The position numbers were made by a program, and so were the translations under genes. Below the pieces are notes generated by a model that worked only from the letters and a program-made list of their open reading frames with translations, ran no database searches and was not told where the DNA came from. Below, piece by piece: positions 1 through 10,258 of a DNA stretch of 64,000 bases (positions are counted from its first letter, which is position 1; the number at the start of each line of letters is the position of its first letter). The DNA is from Cercospora beticola (lineage: Eukaryota > Ascomycota > Dothideomycetes > Mycosphaerellales > Mycosphaerellaceae), in contig NC_088936.1 in assembly GCF_033473495.1 (NCBI RefSeq), positions 868,001 through 932,000 of the forward strand, in the 5' to 3' direction.

Positions 1-490
1 GACGGTATTGAACGAAGGGAAACGTTGCCACCGCTGAGGCCAGATCAGCCTCCATTTAAAAATGTGGAGTTTACCGCCCACATGTTGGCGCTGTAAGCTA
101 CTACCGTGCGCGCGCTTCCGTCGATTTGGTGAAGGCTTCTTCTAAGCGCCCAGCTCATCCTGCCACATCCACCATAAGCCAGCGGACCGCACGGGACGCC
201 CCGCTCGCGTAGCAGGTATTGCAAGAGAATTCACAACACCGCCAGATACGAGGAGAGCGACCTTGCGGCCTTTCGATTAGACTGACGGGACGGACGAACG
301 AACACACTAGATACGAGGCAGAGACAGCTAGGAGGACAGCAGACGAAGGAGAAAGAGGAGGATAGCGGAACCTCCGGCAGACGAAGAGTATGTTACCGTG
401 CGCCCAAAACGGGTAGCATCGCACGGCACCATCAACTACCGGAGCCTGCATCGAGGCACGCACACCTTGAATGCAACAAAGTCTAGGGCA
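1..490. other. Unassigned left flank or 5' leader of LINE-A
   Basis: Sequence of ordinary composition that keeps its CpA and TpG dinucleotides. No convincing gene was found; the open frames here lie opposite or upstream of the LINE-A ORF1 start. It may be the 5' untranslated leader of LINE-A or plain flanking DNA. I could not place the element's left end because LINEs have no terminal repeats and no target-site duplication was recognised. Confidence 0.4.
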
Positions 491-1750
491 ATGGGAGAAA
501 AGAGGGTAGATATAGGAGAAGAGTCTAGGCCAAGTATACAACAACTAACGGCTACGACTGGTGACAATACACCACAAAGGCAAATGCTAGCCCAGATGAA
601 GCAAGCAGAAGAACGAGCCAAGCAGGCGGAAGAGCGAGTTAAACAGGCAGAAAGGCGAGCGGAATATGCGGAAGAGAAATTGAAACAACTAGAGGAAATA
701 GTCGCGAAGGTACTAACAATCGAACAAATTACAACTATAATACAAGAGCAAGTAGCAGTAAGTATTTAGCAGCAAGTAGTAGCGAGCATTTAGGAACAAC
801 TAGCTAACGTAGGCGTACCTACTAATAGAAGTCGCTCGTATACGGAAGTAGCACGCACACCCCTAGACAGTTAACCTAGCAACATCCGCAGTCTTACGAT
901 AAGCACAACCCTATTAGCTTTTATAAACTCCCTCTACTATACGATCGACATCTCGAGAGCCGACGAGGCCGAGAAAGCGAGGACCTACCCCGGCGTAGTT
1001 CGGGAGTATATAGAGAGAGAGATGCGAGGAATCGAAGGATAAGAACGGTAGCGCTATATAGTAGTTACTAAGGACCTACGTAACGCCGACCGGATCCGCG
1101 TAGCGTATAGAAGTAAGGGCGAGTTAGTATAGGTTAAAGAGGCGATATTAAAGACCGCGGCCGCAATACCGGGAAGCCGCGTGCTCCGGGACTAGCTCTA
1201 CCTAATTAAGGTCGATAATACTAACCGCACGGCCGTAATTACCGAGACGGGGGACCTCCGACCGGGAGTAATTAAGATACTAGAGAAAGAGAACGAGACT
1301 AAAATCGCTAAGATTATATAGATTAGCCGAAAGGATAGTATAAAGGTATATAGGTCGATAATAGTCTACCTAACTCGAGGTAACGACGTAGCACGCCTAT
1401 TATAAGAATAGTACTTCTACGTAGTAGGAGAATCGGTATATACTCGGGTTTATAAACTACGCCGACGACTAATATAGTACTATAGGTACTAGGAGATAGG
1501 CTATATCGTATATATATATAACAAACCTTAGAGGTACGCTAAGTATATATAAGAAGGCTACTACTATACCGAATATAATATCGAAGGCTTAGTTCCGAAA
1601 TATATCCTATATAGTAGACTATACGAATCGTATAGTAGGAACTATCGGATACTATATCCTCCTCCTATCGCTAATACCTAGCTTTCTAAAGGTTCTCTTA
1701 CTAAATGTCGAGAAACGACGAGTAGTATAATATAGCGTTATAAATAATAT
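491..1750 (+). pseudogene. LINE-A ORF1 (Gag-like, coiled coil and CCHC knuckles), mutated
   Basis: An open frame runs intact from ATG 491 (an upstream in-frame ATG lies at 398) to TAG 767-769. The first ~90 residues are polar and end in a heptad-like coiled coil built on repeated KQAEER units, as expected for LINE ORF1 oligomerisation. The same frame continues past the stop with many TAG/TAA codons. At about 1478-1600 it shows the ghost of two zinc knuckles in which the Cys and His positions read Tyr (TGC or TGT to TAC or TAT, CAC or CAT to TAC or TAT), exactly what G-to-A and C-to-T RIP produces. ORF1 is expected to bind the LINE RNA. The end coordinate is approximate. The frame (position mod 3 = 2) is shared by the coiled coil and the knuckles, which supports one original ORF. 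Confidence 0.75.
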
Positions 1751-1759
1751 AGGCCTCTA

Positions 1760-4700
1760 GGACTTCGGAATTGTCGCGCTATTAGAGCCTTACTCGTTTA
1801 TAAGAGATAGTAAGGTATCTACGCTACTGCTAAGTTACTTATATTAGACTAAGATAATATCTATAGAGACGCGCGAAGGCAGATAGATAATTAGGAGTAT
1901 ACTCTAGATCCGGAAGGGAATAGAGAGCGAACTAGTCCCGGTACTCTCTCCCGATATTACTATAGCGCTATTATATCTATCCGATCGATCGGTGTTTATC
2001 GTATCGGTCTACGTAGTACTAGCTAACCCGGAAGTACTCGTAGAGACGATATAGCTACTATAGTAAAGCGTAGATACTATAAGGAGACGGGTAATAAGGG
2101 AAAGAATAGATATACTTCTTACTAGCGACTTTAACTAATATAACTAGCTATAGAGTAGTAACGATATCTTACCTACTAGGCAAGGAGAGGCCGACGGACT
2201 CGTAGACTTTATAAACGACTATACCTTATATAGTCTCCTTCCGAGAGGTACTAAGACGTAGTAGAATAGTAGGTACGAAAGTACTATCGATCTAGTACTA
2301 GCCTCCGAGGAACTAGCCGCCGCACTTATCTAGTATAGGATTTATAGGACTAAGTATAGGTCGGACTACTATATAATCGAGACTACTCTTAATATCGATA
2401 CGCCGGAGTATATAGTCTAGCTACGACTACTATTTAAGAATATATCCTAGAAGGAGATCTATACGAGGATTACTAGTATACTCTAGCTATTAGCCGTAAA
2501 CGTATACGGGTATATATAAGTAGATATATAGACGTAGGCCGACTAACTTATAAGTGCGGTACTTATAGTAGTTTACGTACTTACCTCTATCGTAAAACTA
2601 TCGCTATATACGAAAAGGTAGTAGATATACGACCTTACTAAGCTTCGTTAGATCTATACCTACTAGAGGAATAGAGTAAGGAGCTATTATAGAGTAGGAA
2701 GCTATAGCGAACAACTCGAGAAATAGATATAGATCGCTTCTAAGGAATATTATAATACCGTCCGTTAGTAGTAGAGGAGGCACTAGGAAGAGTTCTTAGA
2801 TAATACTAATAATATCTAGTAGGCGTCGAAGTATCTAAAGGCCGATATTAGTCTAGACTCGTCCTAGATCCCGCCTTTTACGAAAAGAGATAGGTCGATT
2901 ATAAGTAGTAAAGGAGAGCAGGCGACCGAGTTACTATTAATATTCTTTCTACCCCTTCCCTTTATAATTAAGAACGAAGAGTAGCGAAAGCAGAGGAGGC
3001 TAGTCTATATACCTCTACTTACTATAGACGAAGTTAAACGGAGCGTATTCGTAGCGTAGTCGTAGAAAGTAGTAGGAGAGGATAGGCTGCTAGCGGTAGT
3101 ATAGAAACGGGTATAGCCGGCCGTAAAGAAGAGAGTTCTAATACTCTTTCGAACGTCGCTACGAGAGGGAATACTACCGGCCTAATAGAAGATAGCTAAA
3201 ATTATCCTACTAAAGAAACCTAATAAGAGCGACTATATAGCTACGAAGGTATAGCGACCTATCTCGTTACTCGCTATACTTAGCAAAGCGCTTAAAGCGG
3301 TAGTAGCTAAAAGAATATTATATGTAGTCGAAACTATAGGCCTCCTACTAATAAACTACTTCGGAGCTCGGAAGAGACGATCGGTAGTATAGGCGATCCT
3401 CCTATTATAGGAACATATCTATAAGGCATAGCGTAATAGGAAGGTGCTTAGCCTAATTAGCTTCGACGTAAAAGGTATATATAATAGAGTATATAAGGAA
3501 AGACTACTATAGCGACTCTAAGTAAAGAGCATCTCCGTAATACTAGTTAAATAGATCGATTCCTTCTACTCGGACCGGTCGGCTATAATTGTAGTTAATA
3601 GCTATATATCGGAGCGACAAGCGCTATAGCAAGTAGGATTGCTATAGGGGTTACTACTATTACTAGTCCTATTCCTCTTCTTTAATATAGACCTCGTCTA
3701 GCGTAAGATCGATAGCAACGGCAGTACTATAGTATTTGTCGACGACTATATAGCGTAGGTTATAGGCCCCTCTATAGAGGCAAACTAAGGCAGGATCTAG
3801 GCGGTTGTCGACTAAGCGATAGAGTAGGAATAAAGAAGCGGAGCTACCTTTAAAGGCGATAAGATAGTATTTATCTACTTTATACAAATACTATACCGAA
3901 GTAGTGCCTAACTAGTTCTAGTTAAGGGATAAGAGGTAGAGCCGGTAAATAGTATAAAGATCCTAGGAGTAGTTATAGACTCGGAACTTCGATTCTAATA
4001 GTATATCGCACGAGCGGCTACTATAGGTCTTACTGCTATAATAGTACTAAAACGACTACGAGGGCTATTACTATCTACTGCCCGCAGGCTATTCGAGATA
4101 GTAGTAGCGCTAGTAGTCGACTACGTATCGCCGGTATAGATATATAAGTATAAAGAGCGACTTGCGGCTATAGTAAATCGAGTATAAAGAATTGGAGTAT
4201 AGGTAGTTATAGGCTACTTCTATATAGTAGTAAGAGAAGTAGCCGAAGTAGAGGCAAGTATACGTATAGTCTAGTAACGATACGTAGCTAAAGCCGCGAG
4301 TATATAGGTCGATATCCTCTCGCTACCTACGACTAATCCGCTATCGAAACTTAGAGTTATACCGACCCGGAGGTTCCGCTCCCTACTATAATAGATATTA
4401 ACTACCTATAAGGTATCGATAAGAGGTATAGAAAGCATCGCGCTATATATAGTAGTACTATAGCACTAGCGACTAGTAGTAGATACGAAGGAAATAATAG
4501 AGGAAGCGGTAAACGCTACTAAATAGAGCGCAGGTATCTATATTATAATAAGCTCCTCGGCGAGGAATAATATTATCGGAGCAGGAGTCGTAATATAAAA
4601 CACCGAGCAGGGAGAGCCTCTATCTACTATCGTCTCGACTATAGTATTAGTAAGGATAGAGCATAACCTATATATAGCGGCCTTAATAGCGTTAGTAGAA

Positions 4701-5483
4701 GGTCTTATATAAATACTCCTATCTATAGTCTCGTAGAATATATATCTCTTCTTAGATAACCGAGCAGTACTATAGGCCGTATATAGTCCTAGATACTAGT
4801 TAGGATAGGAGACTATATAGTAGATCTATAAGAGCATAGGAGCCTTATAGAGCCGCAATACTATCCGGTTAGTATAGTGTCCTACTCTCGAGTTTAAGCT
4901 TAGCTAGAAAGCAAAAGAGGTAGCGAAAGCTATAATAGAGCCGAGTCGAATACTATAGTCGACCCGGCTAGCAGCTAGATCGACTACTATTAGCCTCTTA
5001 AAAGTAGAAATAAGGAAACGACGGCAACCGATCGAAGGTATAGGAAGGTATATACGACGAATCGATACTACGATACCTAGGCTATATATACGAATACTAT
5101 ACGATCGCCTCGGAAGCAAATAAGCGAGCGTATTAGTATAGCTCCGGACCGGAATATTACGACTAAATAGCTACCTCTACCGGATAGGAGCTATAGAATT
5201 AGACTAGTATATATATATATAAGTAAGTAAAACCGTCGAGTATTTCTTATTCCGGTACTATCTATAGGATAATCTCCGACTATAGATACTATAATATATA
5301 GATACTATAAGAGGTAACCTCTCCTTCTTTCTCGGAGGAAAGGTAGTATTAGATAACGAGAAGTAGAAACCTATAATAGAAGTAGTCTTAGCGACCGTCT
5401 AGTTCGTAATAGCTATAGGCCGCCTCGAGAGCTTACTATATTAACCTTCCTCTAGCTAGAGAATAGTTAACTAAGACATATAA
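1760..5483 (+). pseudogene. LINE-A ORF2: endonuclease, reverse transcriptase, RNase H, mutated
   Basis: One frame (codons starting at positions divisible by 3) reads through dozens of TAG/TAA stops and gives, in order, three domains. First is an APE-type endonuclease at about 2100-2410, with the DFN motif at 2127-2135 and a terminal Ser-Asp-His whose His is now Tyr. Second is a reverse transcriptase at about 3180-3980, with an intact FVDD active site at 3735-3746. Third is an RNase H region at about 4520-4800, followed by a tail. The truncated minus-strand copy puts the natural stop at the codon aligned to 5481-5483. Together these domains would nick target DNA and copy the LINE RNA by target-primed reverse transcription. 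The start is approximate; no surviving ATG decides it. The product is certainly non-functional. Confidence 0.82.
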
Positions 5484-5800
5484 AGCATATAACGCTAGTA
5501 ACTCTATACCTACTACTACTAACCGTTTTCCTATAACGTACTCTTATACTTATAGTAAGATACGCTTTACTCGCTAAAAATAGGATAGTAAATACTTAAA
5601 GGAGCAACTTTAAGAGAACTTATATAATACTAACTTATTACGAGTTTATAGTAATATAGGATAGAAGGATCGGGACGATAGACTAAGATAGGACAAACTA
5701 AATAGGCTATTAGGAGTTTAGGAAGTCTTCGGGAAGTAATATAATAACGTAATATCCGTAGTATGCCCTTTAGGTGCTTAGCGCCGGGCGGAATAAACTC

Positions 5801-5816
5801 TATCTATCTATCTATA
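5801..5816 (+). repeat. LINE-A 3' tail, TATC tetranucleotide repeat
   Basis: Four copies of TATC directly follow the conserved GAATAAACTC end of LINE-A. The minus-strand copy at 8012-8030 has the same position filled by a GGAT repeat (CCATCC read on the element strand). So the ancestral tail was probably CATC/CCAT-like and was turned into TATC by CpA mutation. Confidence 0.8.
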
Positions 5817-6621
5817 CCTCGATAGTATCTCCTTCTATATCTAACATGTTTTTTATATTTAAAGCGCAGTTTAATAACATTTTTCACAATAACAACAAGG
5901 AACCTAAGAGCAAGAGCGATTGAAACTGCTAAAAGCGAGCTGCTTTAAAACTAGAACGCCGAAATAGGAACCAATCTAGTCCTTCTAATGTTGTGAGCTA
6001 GCATTAATGCTGCATCATTTAGGACCATATACTTTCTGTCTCTACCTCCGCCGCCACATCCAGATCTCTTAGCCCATGTTCGGAGCTCTAACTAGTGATC
6101 CTGGTGACAGTCCTCTCTAACACGTAGGCACACATGGCAATCGTTATTGGACCCAAATATGGCAATTAGAAGCCCAACGCAGGCGAAGTCGTCGAAGATA
6201 TTAAGGAAGAACTGTGACATCGCCTTAGTGCACGTCGCGCCTGCGCCTATAATCATGGGAACACATTCTGCACGTTGCTCTGTTAGCACTAGGCTCAGAA
6301 ATTTGCTGGGGAATAACATACTAAAAAAGAATCTAGAGCAGCCACAACTCATGCAGCCACATAATTTCCTAGTAGTCAAGCCCGTGGAGCGGAGATCACC
6401 TAATGCGACATTATCTGGGAAGGTCTTAGTGCATAGTCCGACGTCAAAGCATAATGGGTTTGATGATCATACGGTGAACAAAAAGAATTTGAAGCTGTCG
6501 ATGATATTCTTCAATATATGGCAAGCATTCCGAATCGTGCTTGACTTCGGACAAAGCAGATGAAAATAGCTGCTCATGGTTCTGAATACCTAGATCATCG
6601 CTTCTTAGCTGCTGTTCGGGT
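5817..6621. other. No confident gene; ordinary-composition spacer
   Basis: This stretch is not RIP-mutated beyond the first few tens of bases. Two overlapping open frames exist, plus 6147-6563 (138 aa) and minus 6092-6379 (95 aa). Neither shows a domain, a signal peptide or a convincing composition, and they lie opposite each other. I see no supported gene. Confidence 0.5.
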
Positions 6622-7125
6622 TCATGACTCGCTAGTACCACTCTCACCTTGATTGATTTTTTGCTGAAGATTCTCACTATGGCGCTGAAGTGTCGGAACA
6701 CATTTTACGCCTTGATGATCATAGTTACCTTGCTTTGCATCATTTCTTCCTTTGACGAGTGCTTGTTGACGAACATCTTGTTCTCCTTGCACGTGGCTAA
6801 TATCTCTCTGTGCTCGGCCACGAAAATCGTGAGATCCGAGGACAGGCTTCTTGAGCTGAGTCTCGTGGCCTGCTCTATCGCGAGAAGCACTATCAATACC
6901 CCACTTGGAGTAATCATTCGCTCCTGAATAATTTGGCCTCTTTCTTTTAGCGTCGGTGGTTTCGATGGAATGCTCAGCATAAGAAGCATCTTGTCCTGCG
7001 GAGATGTCTTGAATAGTAGATGCAGCCTGGATGCTGGCAAAGCTGTGAGCGGCGAAGACCTCATTTGAAGGCAATGCCCTTGAAAGAGGCATTGCGAGGG
7101 TGGTCAGAAAGGTAGAGAAACGCAT
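6622..7125 (-). CDS. Candidate secreted, Gln/Asp/Arg-rich protein of unknown function
   Basis: An uninterrupted 167-residue frame begins at the second in-frame ATG (7125). I prefer it to the ATG at 7161 because it has A at -3 and puts a weakly hydrophobic, signal-peptide-like segment (FSTFLTTLAMPLSRALP) at the N terminus, with possible cleavage near residues 24-27 (VFA-AHS). The rest is hydrophilic and probably disordered, with one Cys, many Gln, Asp and Arg, and a basic KRKR stretch near residue 60 that could be a Kex2-type processing site. No known domain was recognised. An AT-rich, TATA-like element lies about 100 bp upstream. The gene is not RIP-mutated. It could be a small secreted protein, a degenerate gene or a chance frame; the length and composition moderately favour a real gene. 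Confidence 0.42.
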   Translation of the reverse strand: MRFSTFLTTLAMPLSRALPSNEVFAAHSFASIQAASTIQDISAGQDASYAEHSIETTDAKRKRPNYSGANDYSKWGIDSASRDRAGHETQLKKPVLGSHDFRGRAQRDISHVQGEQDVRQQALVKGRNDAKQGNYDHQGVKCVPTLQRHSENLQQKINQGESGTSES

Positions 7126-7220
7126 CTTGACCGAGGTTTCTGGAACGCTAGGGTGGTTCACGTTGAAGATAGTTGCAGTGCCTGCTCTCGATAAGAAAAG
7201 TTCGGTAGAGAGATATCCAT

Positions 7221-7229
7221 CTTTTTATG
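7221..7229 (-). promoter_or_regulatory. TATA-like element upstream of the 6622-7125 gene
   Basis: On the minus strand this reads CATAAAAAG, about 96-104 bp before the chosen ATG at 7125. That distance is reasonable for a fungal core promoter. The match is imperfect and the gene itself is only a candidate. Confidence 0.25.
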
Positions 7230-8011
7230 TTTTTTGCTATTGTCTAGTGTACTCGGTTCATCCAGACCCCATCCAATGTCTACGGTAACATTTCCGGAGT
7301 AGTAACTTAGAGATAAAATTCGCGCAAGTCGAACATTGTTCTAATTCGATACCTTGACCGCAAGATGCTATAGATCTGTCTGCTCGACTGGTATTCACGT
7401 GCGTACTCAATTGGTAAATGCTGGGCCGAGCTCTTAAGGGAAGCAATGGCGCTTGCTACGAACCTGGTTCAGCCTAGGGCGAAGCTCGCCCCAACCGCAT
7501 TATAATTATTCACCAAACGCACGAGCCACAACTATCTGTTCCATCGAATACCATGGTATTTCTTGGTCTTCCCCATGGCGCTTAGAGAATCTAGAGAATA
7601 TGACAAGAAAGCTCCCGGTGTGGTCGCGGTGTTCGTACCTTCTACCTAGCAGCAGCGATATATGTCGCTTAACGATATCGGGTATAGCACTGCATGTAAA
7701 TGTGCTTAGTGGGTGCACGGCACGAAGAGTTTATTAGATTCAACCTTATGAAAAGGCATTGTTAAGCTTCAACTCCACGTGCCCTGTGCAATAGAGTTCG
7801 GTTCGTAGTGAAGCTGAACATAACTAATCGAGTCGACCCCGATGTGAAACGACTGGAAGAACTGCGGACCCCAAGTCGTGCGCTCTAGTGCCTCTCTAAT
7901 TGGTTAGTCTGCTTTGGACGGCATTTGACCGTTGGGGATGAGCTTCCCCTTGTACGCCGTATGTTCGGTTGCTGCCAGGTTGGATTCCAGACACCGCGGC
8001 TGCCGAGACTA
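7230..8011. other. Spacer without recognisable gene
   Basis: Ordinary composition with scattered short open frames on both strands (for example 7453-7737 plus and 7506-7718 minus, which overlap each other). None has a recognisable motif. Nothing else is supported here. Confidence 0.4.
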
Positions 8012-8940
8012 GGATGGATGGATGGATGGAGTTTATTCCGCCCGGCGCTAAGCACCTACAGGGCACACTACGGATATTACGTCATCACATTGCTTCCGGA
8101 AATTTTGCTGAACTCCAAACAGCCTATTTGGTTTGTCCTACGTCAGTCCTCCTAGTCCTTCTGTCCTATGTTGCCGCAAACTCGCACTAAGTTAGTGTTG
8201 CACAAGCTCTCTTGAAGTCGCTCCTCCAAGTGTTTACTGTCCTATCTTCAGCGAGTGAAGCGTGTCTTGTTAATAGTACGAGGGTGCGTTGGGGGAAAGC
8301 AGTTAGTAATAGTAGGTGTAAGGTTGGTGGCGTTGTGTCCTCTATGTGTCTTGGATGGCCGTCACCTGGCTAGGGGCATATTGGTTTGATGAGCTCTCGA
8401 GACGGCCTGTAGCTATAGCAAACTGGATCGTCGCCAGGATTGCGTCTACTGCCGGTTTCTACTTCTCGTTGTCCGATGCTGCCTTTCCTCCAAGGAAAAA
8501 GGAGAGGTTGCTTCAGGGAGCCTGAGCGTCAGTCCGACGAATTTTCCGAGCCCATCGTCTCCTAGTAGTCGGCTCTTTCTCTTCTCTTCCGGAAGACAGT
8601 ACAACCACTGGTTGAAAAAATGGGCGTTCTCGTCGTTATTCCGAGTTAAGCGATTGGGGAGATAGTCTTTAGCGCTAGAAGAGACAGCAGACGACGGGCG
8701 ATTGTGGCCTTTTTAACCAGGAATGGCGCTGTTATAGGAGCTCAACTTGTGCTTGAATCTGCACCTGTCGCCATACTAACACTTCTTGCCGGTCTCGAAG
8801 AAGTTGCAGACCCCTTATATTATTTTGTGCAGGCGATGAGGCTATCCGTTAGCCAATGCTATTGTGATCTAGAACATTAGCCTCGGGACTTAGAGAAAAG
8901 AAGACAAGCAGCCTTCCTTAAGCAATATAAGACTGGCCGA
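8012..8940 (-). mobile_element. 5'-truncated, lightly mutated LINE-A copy (3' end)
   Basis: Read on the minus strand this stretch aligns with the LINE-A 3' part at about 5100-5816. It covers the last part of ORF2 (stop at 8342-8344), the 3' untranslated region and the tetranucleotide tail (GGAT repeats on the plus strand, 8012-8030). The alignment is strongest from 8012 to about 8560 and weakens towards 8940, so the upstream limit is approximate. Where LINE-A reads TAA, TAG or TAT, this copy mostly keeps CAA, CAG, TGG or TGT, which makes it the nearer-to-original sequence. Truncation at the 5' end is typical of incomplete reverse transcription in LINEs. Confidence 0.85.
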
Positions 8941-9319
8941 ATAAGTATTAACTCTCCAGGGTCGCTCTCTAGTCGACCGGCACACTGCAAGCGTAGCAGT
9001 CGGTTGTTATCGTGCTGCAAAATCGAAACACTAAATATGGAGCCCCAAATTCAATGCATTGCATTTTGCTTGCGCTAACATCTTTGAAAGGAAGGGCGAT
9101 GCTAGGGAGTCCTATTCGTTTAGCACTCTTTCCTGCGGCATTGAACTTCCTACTCTGCATAGCTTACTGCTAATCGTCCTGGATACGACTCGTTGCGCTT
9201 GCTTTCAGTTGCGTGCTCGCAGCCTCGGAGTCTATAGCATGCACGCTCTTGCGGCCGGCTGCAATCGGACCCACTGCTGCGATATAGATGCACAAGGGCG
9301 AACTGGGACCATTAGGGGT
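8941..9319. other. Spacer without recognisable gene
   Basis: No domain-bearing frame was found. A 92-residue open frame (9059-9337 plus) is rich in Cys and Leu but has no partner evidence and runs into the DUF3435 fragment in a different frame, so I treat it as chance. Confidence 0.4.
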
Positions 9320-9506
9320 AATTGCAACTCGCTTTGATTCTTCAGCTTGCAGGCATTACCGGCAACCGGCCAGGTGCGCTCCTAGGACTCCGGCACGAAC
9401 ACCTCAAGCTTAGGCTTCTTCGAGATCCTATGGGAAGCGAGTAGCTACGGCTTCTGATCGAGCTAACGTTTAAGTATACCAAAGGTTACCTAGGTCTGAA
9501 AGACAC

Positions 9507-9574
9507 GTGCGTAGTGCCGCCACACCATAATCGGTGTTCAAGGATGTAATCCGGATCGCTAACACTCATCCTAG
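9507..9574 (+). other. 68-bp spliceosomal intron in the DUF3435 fragment
   Basis: Removing 9507-9574 joins ...LKD and TNTFGIPDVP in frame (Asp, then a Thr codon split AC/G, then Asn-Thr-Phe). The intron starts GTGCGT, has a GCTAAC branch site 14-19 nt before its end and finishes CCTAG. An intron of identical length occurs at the same codon in the mutated copy at 27039-27106, with GTACGT, CTAAC and TTAG. Confidence 0.8.
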
Positions 9575-9844
9575 GAACACGTTTGGTATTCCAGATGTCC
9601 CGAGCGAACCTTGTCTTCTTCTCTACCCCTAGATACTCCTCCTAAGCCTAGTGTTTGCCGACGAAGCGTTCGCAGCGCCCGGCCTTACAGGACCAGAGGA
9701 GCTTTTCTGTCTGCGGGTGCCTGCAGGTCTCAACCAGCTAGAGTTGCCGATCAAGGACTCTCAGACCGGTGTACTACTTTTTCGGAGACTGGAGAACACC
9801 GTGTATGGAGTTGTAGTCTGGGCTACTGCTCCCGCAACAGATAG

Positions 9845-10089
9845 TATGCAATCTGACACTACGACCAGATAATACAATGGCGCGAATAACAGTGGACACT
9901 GCGCTCGTTCCTGAAAACAAACTTCTATGGCTTGCTGGTAGACAGAATCATATCGTTCGGAATCGCGCCTGTGGAAATCTGGAAGACGACGTCGCCTCGC
10001 ACAGCGGAAGACCGTGGTGGATGAAGCGGGAAAGGGAAGAGAGTGAGGCTAAGAAAGTTTGAAACTGGCATCCAGAGACTTCGGGTGTC
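9845..10089. other. Insert of ~245 bp interrupting the DUF3435 fragment
   Basis: This segment is absent from the homologous gene at 25560-27985. Both junctions carry similar sequence (ACTGCTCCCGCAACAGATAG at 9825-9844 and ATCGCGCCTGCGACAGATGA near 10095-10114). That could be an insertion with a target duplication or the meeting point of two different DUF3435 fragments. No coding motif or terminal inverted repeat was recognised inside. Confidence 0.45.
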
Positions 10090-10258
10090 TCCCCATCGCG
10101 CCTGCGACAGATGATCGGCTGCGCGGCAGACTATCGACGCTCGGCGCAATCACAGGCTTCGATCTTACGGTGAAGCTCTATTGCTTCCGTAGCTAGAATG
10201 GAGAGGCTCTCAACACAAGCTGAAACCCGTTCGAGCGCTAGGTGGATCAGTCGATAGA

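Larger units (their letters stand above)
398..5816 (+). mobile_element. LINE-A: RIP-mutated Tad1-like non-LTR retrotransposon
   Basis: A near full-length LINE with ORF1 (coiled coil plus CCHC knuckles), then ORF2 (APE endonuclease, reverse transcriptase, RNase H), a 3' untranslated region and a TATC-repeat tail. This domain order, with RNase H after the RT, fits the fungal Tad1 clade. From about base 760 to the tail the element is saturated with CpA-to-TpA changes, while the first ~760 bp are nearly clean. The 3' end is fixed by comparison with a 5'-truncated copy on the minus strand at 8012-8940, which ends in the same GCGCCGGGCGGAATAAACTC sequence followed by a tetranucleotide tail. The left end is not determined; 398 is only the start of the longest ORF1 reading. 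It cannot be active: all domains carry stops. Confidence 0.85.
9320..10258 (+). pseudogene. Broken DUF3435 (FluG-like, Starship-captain family) gene fragment
   Basis: The fragment matches, base for base apart from transitions, part of the full-length mutated DUF3435 gene on the minus strand at 25560-27985. It starts with a frame reading GITGNRPGALLG and KGYLGLKD, then after a 68-bp intron NTFGIPDVPSEPCLLL, DEAFAAP-LTGPEELF and the QLELPIK segment, all characteristic of fungal DUF3435 proteins. The reading resumes at about 10090 with LGAITGFDLTVKLY and GEALNTS, after roughly 245 bp that have no counterpart in the other copy. In-frame TAG codons are present, for example in the stretch before FADEAF. 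DUF3435 proteins are DNA-integrating tyrosine recombinases or their domesticated relatives. This copy lacks the N terminus, the catalytic C-terminal part and the zinc finger, so it is dead. Confidence 0.8.

Noticed and set aside
155..621. Minus frames opposite LINE-A ORF1
   Set aside because: The plus strand has the coiled-coil ORF1; the minus frames have no motif.
5801..8030. Tetranucleotide runs as telomeric or CRISPR repeats
   Set aside because: They are short LINE tails at fixed positions with no spacers and no telomere-type unit.
7925..8190. Two overlapping plus frames as genes
   Set aside because: They lie across the tail and 3' untranslated region of the minus-strand LINE-A copy.
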